Below are positions 45,590-55,529 of a stretch of DNA of 64,000 nt, one piece after another. Within the stretch, counting starts at the first letter, position 1; each line of letters starts with the position of its first letter. A model generated the notes under the pieces. The model made no database searches. It was not told the DNA's origin and was given only the letters and a program-made list of their open reading frames with translations. The translations under genes were made by a program, and so were the position numbers. This DNA is from Sinohyriopsis cumingii (lineage: Eukaryota > Mollusca > Bivalvia > Unionida > Unionidae). The DNA lies in contig CM068831.1 in NCBI GenBank assembly GCA_028554795.2, positions 62,255,269 through 62,319,268 on the forward strand. The letters are read 5' to 3'.

Positions 45590-46345
45590 TTATAGATTTT
45601 TTGATGGGGAGTGAAATGAAGTCGAGGACGGAGACGTGTACAGGACAGGCCCTCCGTCTTGGCACCAGTGGTGAAACAAGTGGGTACGAAATCGCAAATC
45701 CTCGGGGGTCGTAGGTTTCAAATCGACGAGTAAATAGGCGTGTGGCGTTTGAGTGGCATCGTCATACGCCTGAATCAGCCAAGGCGTTCCTAACTGTTTG
45801 GCTAAGACTTGCACTTGCGATTTATCTCGAGGGCTTTTAAACAAGACCACGTAATGCGCATTGAGACTGATGGTGCGATGGGCTTTACTTTGTTGAAACA
45901 AATTTTGGGTGATGTAAACGACACTGGCATTACGGTGATGCCCTTTGCGCGTGAACCACAGTTTAATTTCTTCTTCGTCTTCTCCTAACATGTCGTCGAA
46001 AATGACCAAATGGGTTTGACGGGAGTCAGAGACGATGCCGTCGTCTTCTTTAGGAATGCCTTCCACAAACACGATGGAATTTCCTTGACTTTCTCGCAAG
46101 AGGTTGTACGCCGATTGCCACTCTTTGTAACACCACACGATCCGTTGAGGTGGCCGATCGATCAAATGATGTTTATGTTCGATCAAACGTTTGACGAATT
46201 CGGTTTTGCCTGAACCGCTAGGTCCAGCAATGAGCATGTTAAAGGGATGGCGAAGATACAAAGCCTCCCAACTGGCACGATCTAAGTGTTCGTCGATGAC
46301 TTTGACAGTAGAGGAAGAGGGAGCAGAGACAGCAGAGGTAGCCAT
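45590..46345 (-). CDS. FtsK/A32-like packaging ATPase (copy R)
   Basis: 251 aa from MATSAVSAP. Walker A and Walker B are identical to copy L. The last four residues (SKNL) differ because the stop codon of copy L is lost by a small change, so the frame runs into the next promoter's TATA box. Intact. Confidence 0.92.
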   Translation of the reverse strand: MATSAVSAPSSSTVKVIDEHLDRASWEALYLRHPFNMLIAGPSGSGKTEFVKRLIEHKHHLIDRPPQRIVWCYKEWQSAYNLLRESQGNSIVFVEGIPKEDDGIVSDSRQTHLVIFDDMLGEDEEEIKLWFTRKGHHRNASVVYITQNLFQQSKAHRTISLNAHYVVLFKSPRDKSQVQVLAKQLGTPWLIQAYDDATQTPHAYLLVDLKPTTPEDLRFRTHLFHHWCQDGGPVLYTSPSSTSFHSPSKNL

Positions 46346-46785
46346 TGTGTGAGAAATGTCACAAGACAAGAGTTTATATACTTTTTCAGAACACATTTAT
46401 TGAATGTTTTTTTCAAACATGAATACGAAAGACAAAAAAACATAAAAGCCAAAGGCTTAAGTACAAGGATAAAAGGCACATGATAACCATGAACGTGGAA
46501 TAAAAACAAGTGTCTGTACAACATGTTTTGGGTAATGTTCTAAGCAGTTCTATAGTAGGGGGTAAGGTCACACAAGTGTCCTCCCGAAAGGGTCTTTCAG
46601 GCCTGTCCACGACAGTCCCGTCCTGGGTGACGGGTTCTTCTGGCACCGTCACTAACACAGGTTGAAAAGTAACTTTTTTCCTTGAATAACTCTCGTGCCT
46701 ACTGGGCCACCTCTTGGGTCCAAGCCAAACCAATCTGGTTTCTTCTTCGTCAACGACATGGTAAGTTACTTCAATGAACAATGAA
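46346..46785 (-). other. ATPase promoter and PolB 3' region, no convincing gene
   Basis: Counterpart of 20214-20712. A frame encoding a Cys/Leu-rich hydrophobic C-terminus (46413 leftward end) lacks an ATG and is out of phase in copy L. Minus-strand TATATAAA (about 46374-46381) and AATAAA (about 46398-46403) are kept. Confidence 0.5.
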
Positions 46786-49700
46786 CTATCGATCTTGCCT
46801 AGGGTTCCTTTTTATATACAGACCAATATCGACGTGACCGTACGGCAACGTAAAGTGCTTGGGAAGTCGCACTCGCTTCTGGTATACAATTTGATAGACT
46901 TTTTCCAAGGGTCGACTGACGATGTGGTGAGTGGGTAAACGTACAATCTTGTTCGGTTGATAGGTGGTCACTTTAAAGTTTCCATCCTCTCCCGATTGCA
47001 AGGCTTCTTTCAATACCCCAAAGTTGACCACTCGACTGGTACGATGATTCATAGTCAGTCCTTTCACTTTGCACGTCGTGTGCACTTCTCCTTGTTCGTC
47101 CCGGTATTCGTAGCCGTAATTTTTGGGGCCGCCACTGACGAAACTTAGAATCTTGTCGTCGGGATGCTCGTCTGTCCAGGCTCCTAAACGGTCTCCTTCC
47201 ATGTCTGGGTGATGTTGAATCGGGTGATGGATGTAAATGCAACTGTCCGTGTCAAAGTACAGGACGCGTTCTTCTAACAGTTCTAAAGCTTCGTACAATT
47301 TTAAGCGAGCATGAGCTGTCACGTAAGCCGCAATGATGACATTTCCAAAAGGGTCGTCTTGTACAAAGTCCAGATCTTCTTCGTAATTGACCAAGATCAA
47401 ATCCTCTCGAACGACGTCCACGTGTTTCATGTATTTGGTTTTGTCGTGAATCATCTGGAAGTAGCGGGAAGGTTCTGTCAAATATTCCGTCTTGGGTAAA
47501 CACGGTCGTTGTGCCATTTTACCCCACAAGTAATTTAACATCACTTTGGCAAACGATCGCCTGCCTTCGTTTTTTTCGATGTGGTCTAAAGAGATGCCTT
47601 CTTGTTCGTAGTATTTCTTTTTGAATTGTATTTGGTCTTCGGGAGTGTGACACCAGGAAGGATAGCCGCTGGCTTCTTGTTTCAGTTTCAAAAAGGCATC
47701 CACGTAGTCGGCGAAAATGCCTTTCTGAGTAGGGTCACCCTTGTGGTACTGTTGTGTCTTGGGAAAGTGGAAAATTTCGTACACTTCTAACAGTTGGCAT
47801 CCCATGTCCAGAGCTTTGAACAATTCCACGCTGACCCAGGTTCCCGTCAAGGCACGTTCTTCCTGGCTGTGATGGCAAAGTTGGTCCTGGTTGCACGTTT
47901 CGGCACAAGTACGGCACAAGGGAAACATCAGTTTGCCTTGACAATGGTGAGGTAAGACGGGATGGTATAGGTTCGTGGGAGGCAAAACTTTACACTTGAT
48001 CAAGCCTTCGTATTGTCGAATGTTTTTCAGGTCGATGTGTTCCGTCAGCAATTGCGGGTGCCCTACGGGAAAGCGACAATATTTGCACACGTAGGGATAC
48101 AGCGAACACACGTCCAAGTATTTGATTTCTTCTCCTTTCTCTTCGTCGGTTTGGTACAGCAAACAGGTGGCATTGGTCCTTCCTCCGTACAAACTATCCC
48201 TCGGGTTCAACGGGTCCATGAACTGGTAACTTTCCACGAGGCGTTTAAACTCGGGATCGGTTTTCAAACGGTGATCGTACTCGTGTTTCCACATTTCCAC
48301 CACTTGGTATCCTTGCTGTTCTAACTTTAGGCGTCGCTGACAAGTGGCCTGGTACAAGTCTTCCATGGTTCGTTGCAAAAACTGATTTTTTGTGTCACGG
48401 TCAGGGTAACAGACGGGACATCCATGAAATAAGCAACCGTTAAACTCGTACACGATCTTGGGGTTTTCTAAGTCCCAGCCATCGACCGAATACGTTCCGA
48501 TGGTCTTTTCGCCTCCTCCGTTGCGGGCATGCTGAATCCATTTGTCTTCCTTGTCGCACAAGTAATGTAACCAGCGTTGCGCTTTGACCGAGTATTGACG
48601 CTTGACATAGTGGGTTGTTTGAGGGCTGATGACATCCACGGTGTTTTCAGGCATGAATCGTTGTCGGTACACTAAGGAACACGCTTTGGCAATGGTGCAA
48701 GCTTCTTTCAAAGGATCGACCCCTCCGTGTTCCATGAACAGTTCTCGAAATTTTCCACAGCAACGCCGTAAAATGTCCACGTCGGAACGACAATACTTTA
48801 GCATTTCTTCCTGAAAGTCGAAAGGGTCCGAGGCTTGAGCCTGGTACCAAGCGTAGAAAGCTTCTCGTTGTTCGGTACGCATGTTGTCGGGGTCGTAATA
48901 GTGAGCCTCAGGCAAATGGGGTAGAACGGCATGTTGATTGGCTTCCGTATTGAAAAAGTGTACCCTTTAGCCATTTCTGTCATTCCAAACGTTTTAGGCA
49001 TTCGACTCAAAGGCATGGCCAAATAGCTCATCGAATCTTTAAACTGTTCTTGTCCCACTTGCATGAAAATGATTTTAGCTCCGTTCAAAGTGACTTTAGG
49101 ACGCTCGGTGCCTTGTTCCGTATAGTACCTCAAAAGAAACTGTCCATCGTATCCGGAGAAATTGTGAGCCATCACCGTGGCATGACGATGACAATCTCCG
49201 TAACGTTCGATGTCCTCTTGGCTCCACGTCTTGTCAATGGGGTCTAAGACCCATCGGGCAAAATCGGCTAACGTGTTCGGTCCCCGAAAGATTTTTTCAC
49301 GCCCTCCAGGAATCTTGCTGCAGTGAGGGCAATGACTGAAGATAGGTTCTTGAATGCACTTCTCGCACGCTCGATGAGCCACGCAGAAATTAGGAATGTG
49401 AATGCCGGTCTCTTGCATGCATTCGAAATCGAAATAGATGAAATTGCCTTTCTTCTTGTGACCGTCCTCTTCCTCTGGTGGGGGTTGGTATTTTTGCACG
49501 TAGCATTCGTGTTCCAAGTCCACGATGTGGTGACAAATGTGACATTTTTTCTTTCCTCGACATACGTGTGCCTTGGCATTGTTGGTAAGTATGCCTTGTC
49601 CACAGGTAGGGCACAATCTCAAGAGTTGACAAGCACATTTCTGCTGTGAACCTTGCGTCTTCAGATGTTGCTGGTAACAGGCAGGGCTGACAAACGTGCG

Positions 49701-50843
49701 CAGACAAGTTGAACAAGGCACTGGTTCTTCGCTCAGACAGGGTGGAGAGGCCAAACATCCTGGGCATTTCCATCCACAAGACTTGTGGTGCTCTCGATTG
49801 TTATAACCATAATCACATTTCTCACAATAATAACCGTATCCCAGGAATCCAGTGATACTGGTAATGGTATCGAAATGTTCATCGTGATAATAGACATGAA
49901 TGTATTTTCCGTCCTTAAAGTCTTGGCCTCGAAACAACAGAGACCCACGCATTTCTTGAGGGTGCACTTTCAAGGTGTAGCGTGGAGCTAGGGCATCTTG
50001 CAATTTTTGCATCTCAGGAATGCCACAGGGTGTGTCTTTGGACAGGCCAGCTTGTTGCAACAGGAGTTCTGCTTCGTTTCGTTGTTTGGCTCGGTCCGAT
50101 TGTCGAATAGTTTTCCAGGCTCTTTTCCATTCTGTCGTGTCGTTCTTGTTGGCATAGGTTCGTCCCACCACGATGGCTCGAGCTAAACACATCTGGTCTT
50201 GAGGGTTGTTAATTCGGACGAGACTTGTTTTGGTGTTGCGAAGGTCGTCCACCAATAACATCTTTTTGCGTCCAGTCCCTTCAGGAGGAGAGACGTGAGC
50301 CATTTTCAGTGTGGCTTTACCATCGGTGATGTCAAACTGGTCATTAGATTGATGTACGTGTTGAATCTTGTCCATGACTTTGGAAGGGATTAGTTCTGCT
50401 GGTCTGCTAAACTCGATCCAAACAGGGGATTTCAAACCGTCGTGTTGTATGGATAGTGTCAAGCGATCGTCTTCTTTGGCTTGACAGTGTAGCTTGAATG
50501 CGGTGAGGAAAGAATCCCACATCTCGGTGATAAACCCTTCTGCTTTCTCTAAGGGTACGTCGGACTTGAAATCTTTAAACTTCACCGTGTAGGTGTAAGC
50601 CGTGGTTCTAAATTTTCTAGAGGATCGCTTTTCCGTCTCTCGAATGGAATAGTATTTTTCAGGATTGACTAAGGGTGGTGAACTTGGTTTAGAGGTTTCA
50701 AATTCTGGTTCACTCATGTCCTCTTCAAAATCACTGGCATGAATTTGTGCCAAGATTTCAGCCCTGGTACGAGGCGATAGATCACGTTTCTGCCTCTTAC
50801 TTTCTTCTTCTTCTTTCTTCTCAAATGAATAGGATCGTTTCAT
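46786..50843 (-). pseudogene. Protein-primed-type PolB, one 7-nt deletion (copy R)
   Basis: About 1,350 codons in two open frames (50843 to about 48961, then about 48960 to 46786), broken by a 7-nt deletion at 48960/48961 after MTEMAKGY. Domains: N-terminal ~340 aa of unknown fold; zinc clusters (CEKC, CPGC, CSTC, CPTCG, CHIC); Exo I YFDFECMQ; Exo II AHNFSGYDGQFLL; Exo III SDVDIL; motif A DVCSLYPYV; motif B KVMLNYLWGK; motif C YFDTDSC. It has the true start codon lost in copy L and no nonsense codons. All catalytic residues are present. Confidence 0.93.
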
Positions 50844-50859
50844 CTTCAGTGAAAAACGT

Positions 50860-50930
50860 CAAATGACTCAAGTTCAAACACCATAGACTAATTTATAGTC
50901 ATGGCAAACCAGCGTATATAAAAAGGGTGT
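50860..50930. promoter_or_regulatory. Divergent promoter between PolB and CCHC genes (copy R)
   Basis: Plus-strand TATATAAAAAGG at about 50916-50927 serves the CCHC gene. AATTTATAGTC (50891-50901; TATAAATT on the minus strand) serves PolB. Intact counterpart of the damaged region at 1486-1523. Confidence 0.6.
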
Positions 50931-50978
50931 GTGTCTTGTCCTTTCACTATTCATTTCACTCTCAAGCCGAGCACAACG

Positions 50979-51441
50979 ATGGAAGAGACTAACCAAATCG
51001 AACGTTTCGTCAGAGCTTTGCGAGGGGTCATTAGAAAATTCTCTTCAGACCAGCCGACGGACTACTCTCCTTCCTTTCGAGATAAAAGTCAAGATACTTG
51101 CTATATCTGTCAGAAGAAAGGGCATTGGTCTTCAGAGTGTCCAGACCGTCAAAAAAGAAAAATAAACAGGGGCTAAAAAAGACAAAAGTCAAGATACCTG
51201 TTATTATTGTAAAGAAAAAGGACATTGGTCTCCAGATTGCCCAAAAAAGAAACAAGAGGAGTCAGAAGAAAAGAAGGATTCTTCAGAAGAAGAGAGAGAT
51301 TCTTCGGAAGAAGAGAGGGATTCTTCAGAGGAAGAAAGAAGACAATTCTATTTAAAAGAAGCAAAGAAACAGGAGAAGAAAAGAAGAAGGGAAGAAAATG
51401 AGGAAAAAACTGTGAAGAAATTCAAAAAACAGAGAGACTAA
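50979..51441 (+). pseudogene. CCHC zinc-knuckle protein, frameshifted (copy R)
   Basis: An extra T in an A run (about 51160-51168) shifts the frame after the first knuckle, giving a stop at 51174-51176. The second knuckle (CYYCKEKGHWSPDC) and Ser/Glu repeats continue in another frame to 51441. Copy L is intact. Confidence 0.85.
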
Positions 51442-51691
51442 ACAAGGAGAAAGAAGAAGTCAATGAACTTTTAATTAAAGTGTTCTGTGGTGAATTGTGA
51501 ATTGGATTGTAAAAAATGGAGAAAAGAATACATGAATGATATAAGGTAAGTGTCTTTGAGTTTTGATTTTAAAATAAGAAGCTACACTCACGCACTCATA
51601 CACAGACACGTACTATAAGGGTAAAATGGGTGGGGTTTATTTTTGAGTTATTGGCAAATTGAAATTGTATTTCTTTTCGAGAAATGTGGGT

Positions 51692-51707
51692 GGCCCTGAA
51701 AAGGGCC
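51692..51707 (-). terminator. Histone-type stem-loop (copy R, Gln-rich gene)
   Basis: Minus-strand GGCCCTTTTCAGGGCC, perfect stem, 3' flank ACCCAC, then TTCTCGAAAAGAAATA. It lies 27 nt after the stop at 51735. Confidence 0.8.
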
Positions 51708-51734
51708 TTTTTTCTTTATGGTGTAGGAGTGAGT

Positions 51735-52286
51735 TTAACCAATCAACTTTAACTGCCTTAAGCCTTTGCCACGGCCAAGGCCTACTTCTGATGATTGGGT
51801 TGAAATCACTAAGGGTGGTACGACAGGCTTAGTCACAGGGTTGGCGTGTTTAGCTCGGGAAGGTCGTATTCTCTTCGGTCGTGATAAAGAAGTCTGATAC
51901 ATTTGTTTCAGACTTCTTAACTCCGCTAAAATGTCCAACAGTACCGTAGCCGTTTGATTTTCACCCTCTTGTTTCTTTGCTGCTACTTCTTCTTGCTGTT
52001 GTTGCTGTTGTTTTTTTCTTACCTCTTCTTGTTGCTGTTGCTGTTGCTGTAGGAGAAAAGCTTGTTCCGCTTCCTTTTGTCGTTGCATAAATTTCTCCAA
52101 TTCTTCTTTCTGTCTCTGTCTAAAATTCTCCACTTGCGGTAATGACGAAGGTTCCGGAACAAATTCTTGCGAGGTAAGAAAATCCACAAAATCCCAATGT
52201 ACCTCTTCTGAAAGTAAGTCCGGGTTCCCTTGGGCGGTCTCCCCTGCTGGTGCACCCCAATGGATCGTTTTCTGAATTTCCGTCAT
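51735..52286 (-). CDS. Gln-rich coiled-coil accessory protein (copy R)
   Basis: 183 aa; three residues shorter than copy L (PEPSSLPQ versus PSLPSSLPQ). Gln runs, the DILAELRSLKQMY helix and the GRGKG tail are identical. Intact, with the CRE/TATA promoter at 52335-52360. Confidence 0.75.
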   Translation of the reverse strand: MTEIQKTIHWGAPAGETAQGNPDLLSEEVHWDFVDFLTSQEFVPEPSSLPQVENFRQRQKEELEKFMQRQKEAEQAFLLQQQQQQQEEVRKKQQQQQQEEVAAKKQEGENQTATVLLDILAELRSLKQMYQTSLSRPKRIRPSRAKHANPVTKPVVPPLVISTQSSEVGLGRGKGLRQLKLIG

Positions 52287-52329
52287 GTTGAATCACTGTC
52301 GCATAGATTGACTGCACACAAGCGCTAGC

Positions 52330-52380
52330 GAATCTATATAGACCAACTGACGTCACAGACTAATCTCTTCGGATTGGATG
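52330..52380 (-). promoter_or_regulatory. CRE palindrome, TATA and CCAAT box (copy R)
   Basis: TGACGTCA at 52348-52355, CTATATAG (minus strand) at 52334-52341 and ATTGG at 52372-52376, the same as 2-46 in copy L. Confidence 0.6.
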
Positions 52381-52453
52381 CGGGCTGACTGAATTTTGTA
52401 ACGCGTGTTTGGATTGGTGAATGAACTCAATCCGTTTCAATCCTACCTCTACC

Positions 52454-52461
52454 TATAAATA
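52454..52461 (+). promoter_or_regulatory. TATA box of Arg-rich gene
   Basis: TATAAATA about 45 bp upstream of the ATG at 52506. Together with the minus-strand promoter at 52330-52380 it forms a compact divergent control region. Confidence 0.6.
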
Positions 52462-52505
52462 AGCGCAGTTCAGTGCATTGATTCACTTGTTCTCGTCGCT
52501 TCGAG

Positions 52506-52739
52506 ATGTGGACCGATGTGCAATCTTCTACGCTTGTGTCTTCCATGATGTTCCGGACGGACATACCCATGTATGTCCGATCCAAGTGGACCGTTGTCCA
52601 CAGGACAAACACCAGCCTGTGGATACGTAGGATCTACGTAGAAAGACAAGGATGCCTCAAAAGAGTCCTGATTTACGGTCCTACAGTGAAACGCAGCCTA
52701 AGGACAAGACGAAGACCAATGCGGTGCCCTTTATGTTAA
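52506..52739 (+). CDS. Small Arg-rich accessory protein
   Basis: 77 aa, not recognised. Ser/Thr-rich N-terminus, then a basic region (SLWIRRIYVERQGCLKRVLI, RSLRTRRRPMRCPLC) with net positive charge and two Cys at the end. It is the outermost gene, 17 bp from the TIR; the equivalent in copy L is outside the window. A TATA box and a histone-type stem-loop 24 nt after the stop argue that it is a real gene despite its size. Confidence 0.6.
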   Translation: MWTDVQSSTLVSSMMFRTDIPMYVRSKWTVVHRTNTSLWIRRIYVERQGCLKRVLIYGPTVKRSLRTRRRPMRCPLC

Positions 52740-52755
52740 TGGATACATTAACATA

Positions 52756-53182
52756 AACCCAAAGGCCCTTTTCAGGGCCAGCCATATTTCTCGAAAAGAG
52801 ATAGCCTTTCCATTGCCTACCCTTTTTTAAATTTAAATTTAAATTTAAATTTAAAAAAACTTTTTTTAAAAAAAATCCCATATTCAATTCCCCTTGTCCC
52901 TAGACAAACCCAAACTCTATTCCCATTGTCCCTATACAAGCCCCACAATTTATTCCCCATGTTCAATTCCCCTTGTCCCTAGACAAGCCCAAACTCTATT
53001 CCCCATGTTCAATTCCCCTTGTCCCTAGACAAGCCCAAACTCTATTCCCCATGTTCAATTCCCCTTGTCCCTAGAGTGGCCCAGCAATTTTCTCCATGTT
53101 AAATTTCCATTGAGGCTAGAGTGTCCCAGGGGTCTCTGTAATGCTAATTCCCATTGAGGCTAGGGTATCCCCATTTACTACT
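52756..53182 (-). repeat. Right TIR of element R, with histone-type stem-loop
   Basis: Inverse of 35981-36411. The plus-strand stem-loop GGCCCTTTTCAGGGCC (52764-52779, preceded by CCAAA) terminates the Arg-rich gene. The TIR contains three or four degenerate CCCTAGACAAGCCCAAACTC units. It ends ACTACT at 53182. Confidence 0.92.
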
Positions 53183-53188
53183 TGTACA
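53183..53188. repeat. Target site duplication of element R, right copy
   Basis: TGTACA, same as 35975-35980. Confidence 0.85.
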
Positions 53189-53244
53189 AGTATGATAGTT
53201 CTAGTTAGGGCTGTTAAGCTTCAATACTCCGACTGATATTCACT

Positions 53245-53541
53245 TCAGTCATTCATTCGTTCAGTGGCACCAAGGTCTTGCAAGCTGTATCTTTCAGATG
53301 TAGACTCCTGTATTCCATTTCCAATGTTTACTATGTAACTGGTAGTTTTATTTACAATCGCCCTGTATCTGCTGTCCATATTGTTGGCAAACATTCTGTC
53401 ATCAATCCTTTGCATGGGGACAATCACAGTCGCAGGCTGAATCTGTGAAATTGTTGGAATATTGGAGTTCGGCTGACACGCCACAGGTATAACAATTTGT
53501 GTCCCTGCAACCGTCAATCCATATGCAGTTGATGTAGCCAT
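53245..53541 (-). CDS. Terminal coding exon of a host gene (exon B)
   Basis: 98 codons plus stop (MATSTAYGLTVAGTQIVIPV to GATERMND). Preceded on the minus strand by TTACTACAG, an acceptor-like AG after a TTA repeat. Joining it to exon A (53757-53828) keeps the frame. No domain recognised; Ile/Val/Thr-rich, may be part of a larger protein. It lies only ~57 bp from element R's right end, so the insertion falls in or next to the 3' UTR. Confidence 0.45.
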   Translation of the reverse strand: MATSTAYGLTVAGTQIVIPVACQPNSNIPTISQIQPATVIVPMQRIDDRMFANNMDSRYRAIVNKTTSYIVNIGNGIQESTSERYSLQDLGATERMND

Positions 53542-53546
53542 CTGTA

Positions 53547-53590
<44 letters not shown>

Positions 53591-53591
53591 C
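53547..53591. repeat. (AAT)n microsatellite in the putative intron
   Basis: About 45 bp of AAT triplets between the two predicted exons. It creates a spurious poly-Leu or poly-Ile frame. Confidence 0.95.
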
Positions 53592-53756
53592 TCATTACAA
53601 TTCTTCGTGCTGTTCAAATGGAGTGATTTGAATTAAATGCATTATAAAGCATTCTTACATTAAATAGTCAATATTTAAATGCTCCAGATAAAGAAAGTAA
53701 GCGTGGATCGACTTCTTCTGACACTAAATCATTCATATTTAATATTTAGTACTCAC

Positions 53757-53828
53757 CAATGCTGCAAAAGTGCTTGCGTCAGAATAATAATATCCATAAA
53801 CGGGTGGGAGAACTGAATCACGTTTCTC
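53757..53828 (-). CDS. Internal coding exon of a host gene (exon A)
   Basis: 72 bp, 24 codons (EKRDSVLPPVYGYYYSDAS then TFAAL). Acceptor on the minus strand: pyrimidine-rich CTTAATTGTTCACAG. Donor: TTG/GTGAGT. Both fit the consensus and the length is a multiple of three, matching phase with exon B. Further upstream exons were not found in the window. Confidence 0.45.
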
Positions 53829-54796
53829 CTGTGAACAATTAAGAGGATAAAATAAAATATATTTCAAAACATGTAACGAAAGAGAGTTTTATAAAATTCT
53901 TCTATTAGTAATATAGATGTATATGTATATAAACGTTGACAGTAATTAATAATAATCTTTATACTAAGACTTAAAATCGTCATAGACTTAATTGCTCATT
54001 GACTGATGGGGATTCGAAGCTTCTGAAAATTCAGTAACTTCCAATTGGTTTAGTTAGGTCACATGAACAGTCAAAGTCAACGCAAAATTTGTAGCAAAAT
54101 ATGTCACGTGTGGTCTATTGCGAAATAAAGTCGCAATTAAAGGTGTATATAATGCGAGGACCGAATCATCAGTTTCTATTCCGATTTTGGAGTCATTCTC
54201 ACTTTTTCTGTTTCTGTTGTAAGTCTGCAGACATGCTTTATGTTGTACTTAGATATCATTCGAGAGGAAAATATTTGTTTGAACTGTTCACTTGAAATAT
54301 AATGTGCTCATTATTCGGACTATAATAGTATTATGGAACTGTGATAAATTATTCGAAGGATTTCTGGGCAACGCAATCTTGACGACGTCAAAGTTCTGGG
54401 AGGACCAGTACACTTCTGTATTTTTATAAGGAATTTTGCATTCATTTTTCTTGTGAGAAACGTAAACGTAATATATCAGGGGCCTGTGTCAGATGAAATG
54501 AAATCTACCAGAATATGAAACTGGTATCCATTTTAATATTTGATTTATGTGTAGCGTCTCGCAATAAGAAATACTTAAATTTGATATAAACGTTTTCGAG
54601 TTTCGTTATTTATCGTGAAGTGTTGACATTCATCTTTCTCTATGTTATTAAGTAGTATATGTTACGAAATGTTAAGCCATAGCACACAACACGCTACTTT
54701 TGGTTAGAAAATAAGTGCAGTTACGATATATACATAATGAATCTTAGACTATAGTCGACATGACAGGAAATGTGCAGACGTAGTTTTGAAATTACA

Positions 54797-54797
<1 letters not shown>

Positions 54798-54886
<89 letters not shown>
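54798..54886. repeat. (TA)n-(TG)n compound microsatellite
   Basis: About 57 bp of TA followed by about 30 bp of TG. Confidence 0.95.
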
Positions 54887-54892
<6 letters not shown>

Positions 54893-55529
54893 CCGATTAA
54901 AGACAATGGATGCTAGGCTGTAGTTTGCTAATATCAGTTTTGTATTTTTGCTCTGCTTTACTTATCTAAGTTAAAATCTAATACCCCCTCCCCCATGCCT
55001 TGGCCCTCAAACTGCGTGCACAGTGTTTCAGCGTGAATGTAACCCAACGGTGCCCTGCAAGATGAAAGCCATGTGGGGTAGAAGACTTCAACAAGGACCA
55101 GTATTCAACAAAACCTCTATTTTCATACTACTTAGTACATACCTCTCGACGTCACAAACACAAATACAAACACAGGCTGTGGTGCAATACAGAAAGGAGA
55201 CAAGTAAAACCACTGGCCATTGTCTTAAATTTTATCCATACTCGTGTGGCCACAATTATTGGAAATGCATTATCGACACCGACCTGGCATTTGTATACCT
55301 TTTTATGTTTTACAATAACATTACCCGACTTTTACTGCCTATAAATTCACTACCCTCGTTTCCGTATAAATGCTCTTAGTTGCAGTTGCCTTTCAATATC
55401 ATCTAATATGGTCTCGAACTCAGCCATGGTATTCGTTTTATCCTCAATAGCCATAAATATGGTTTGTTAATTGCACTTTATGCCGTTGCGAGAAGTTCTG
55501 AATAGACTCATTCGCTAAGTACCGCCAGT

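Larger units (their letters stand above)
35981..53182 (-). mobile_element. Outer Polinton/Maverick element R (complete)
   Basis: 17.2 kb with terminal inverted repeats (35981-36411; 52756-53182), AG...CT ends and a 6-bp target duplication. Core genes read right to left: PolB, ATPase, two core-like proteins, coiled-coil protein, integrase, membrane protein, penton-like, pVI-like, major capsid. Accessory genes flank the core on both sides. Damage: CCHC frameshift (51164), PolB 7-nt deletion (48960), core-protein frameshift (about 45040), membrane-protein nonsense (42118), capsid N-terminal +1 (about 40491). The integrase is intact. Confidence 0.96.

Noticed and set aside
1-53182. Inverted copies as a giant palindrome or assembly artefact
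   Set aside because: Copies differ by many substitutions, indels and repeat numbers, and element R has its own TSD and distinct flanks.
53545-53595. Poly-Leu signal-peptide-like start of the minus-strand frame
   Set aside because: It is the translation of an AAT microsatellite; the splice acceptor at 53542 explains the downstream coding exon better.
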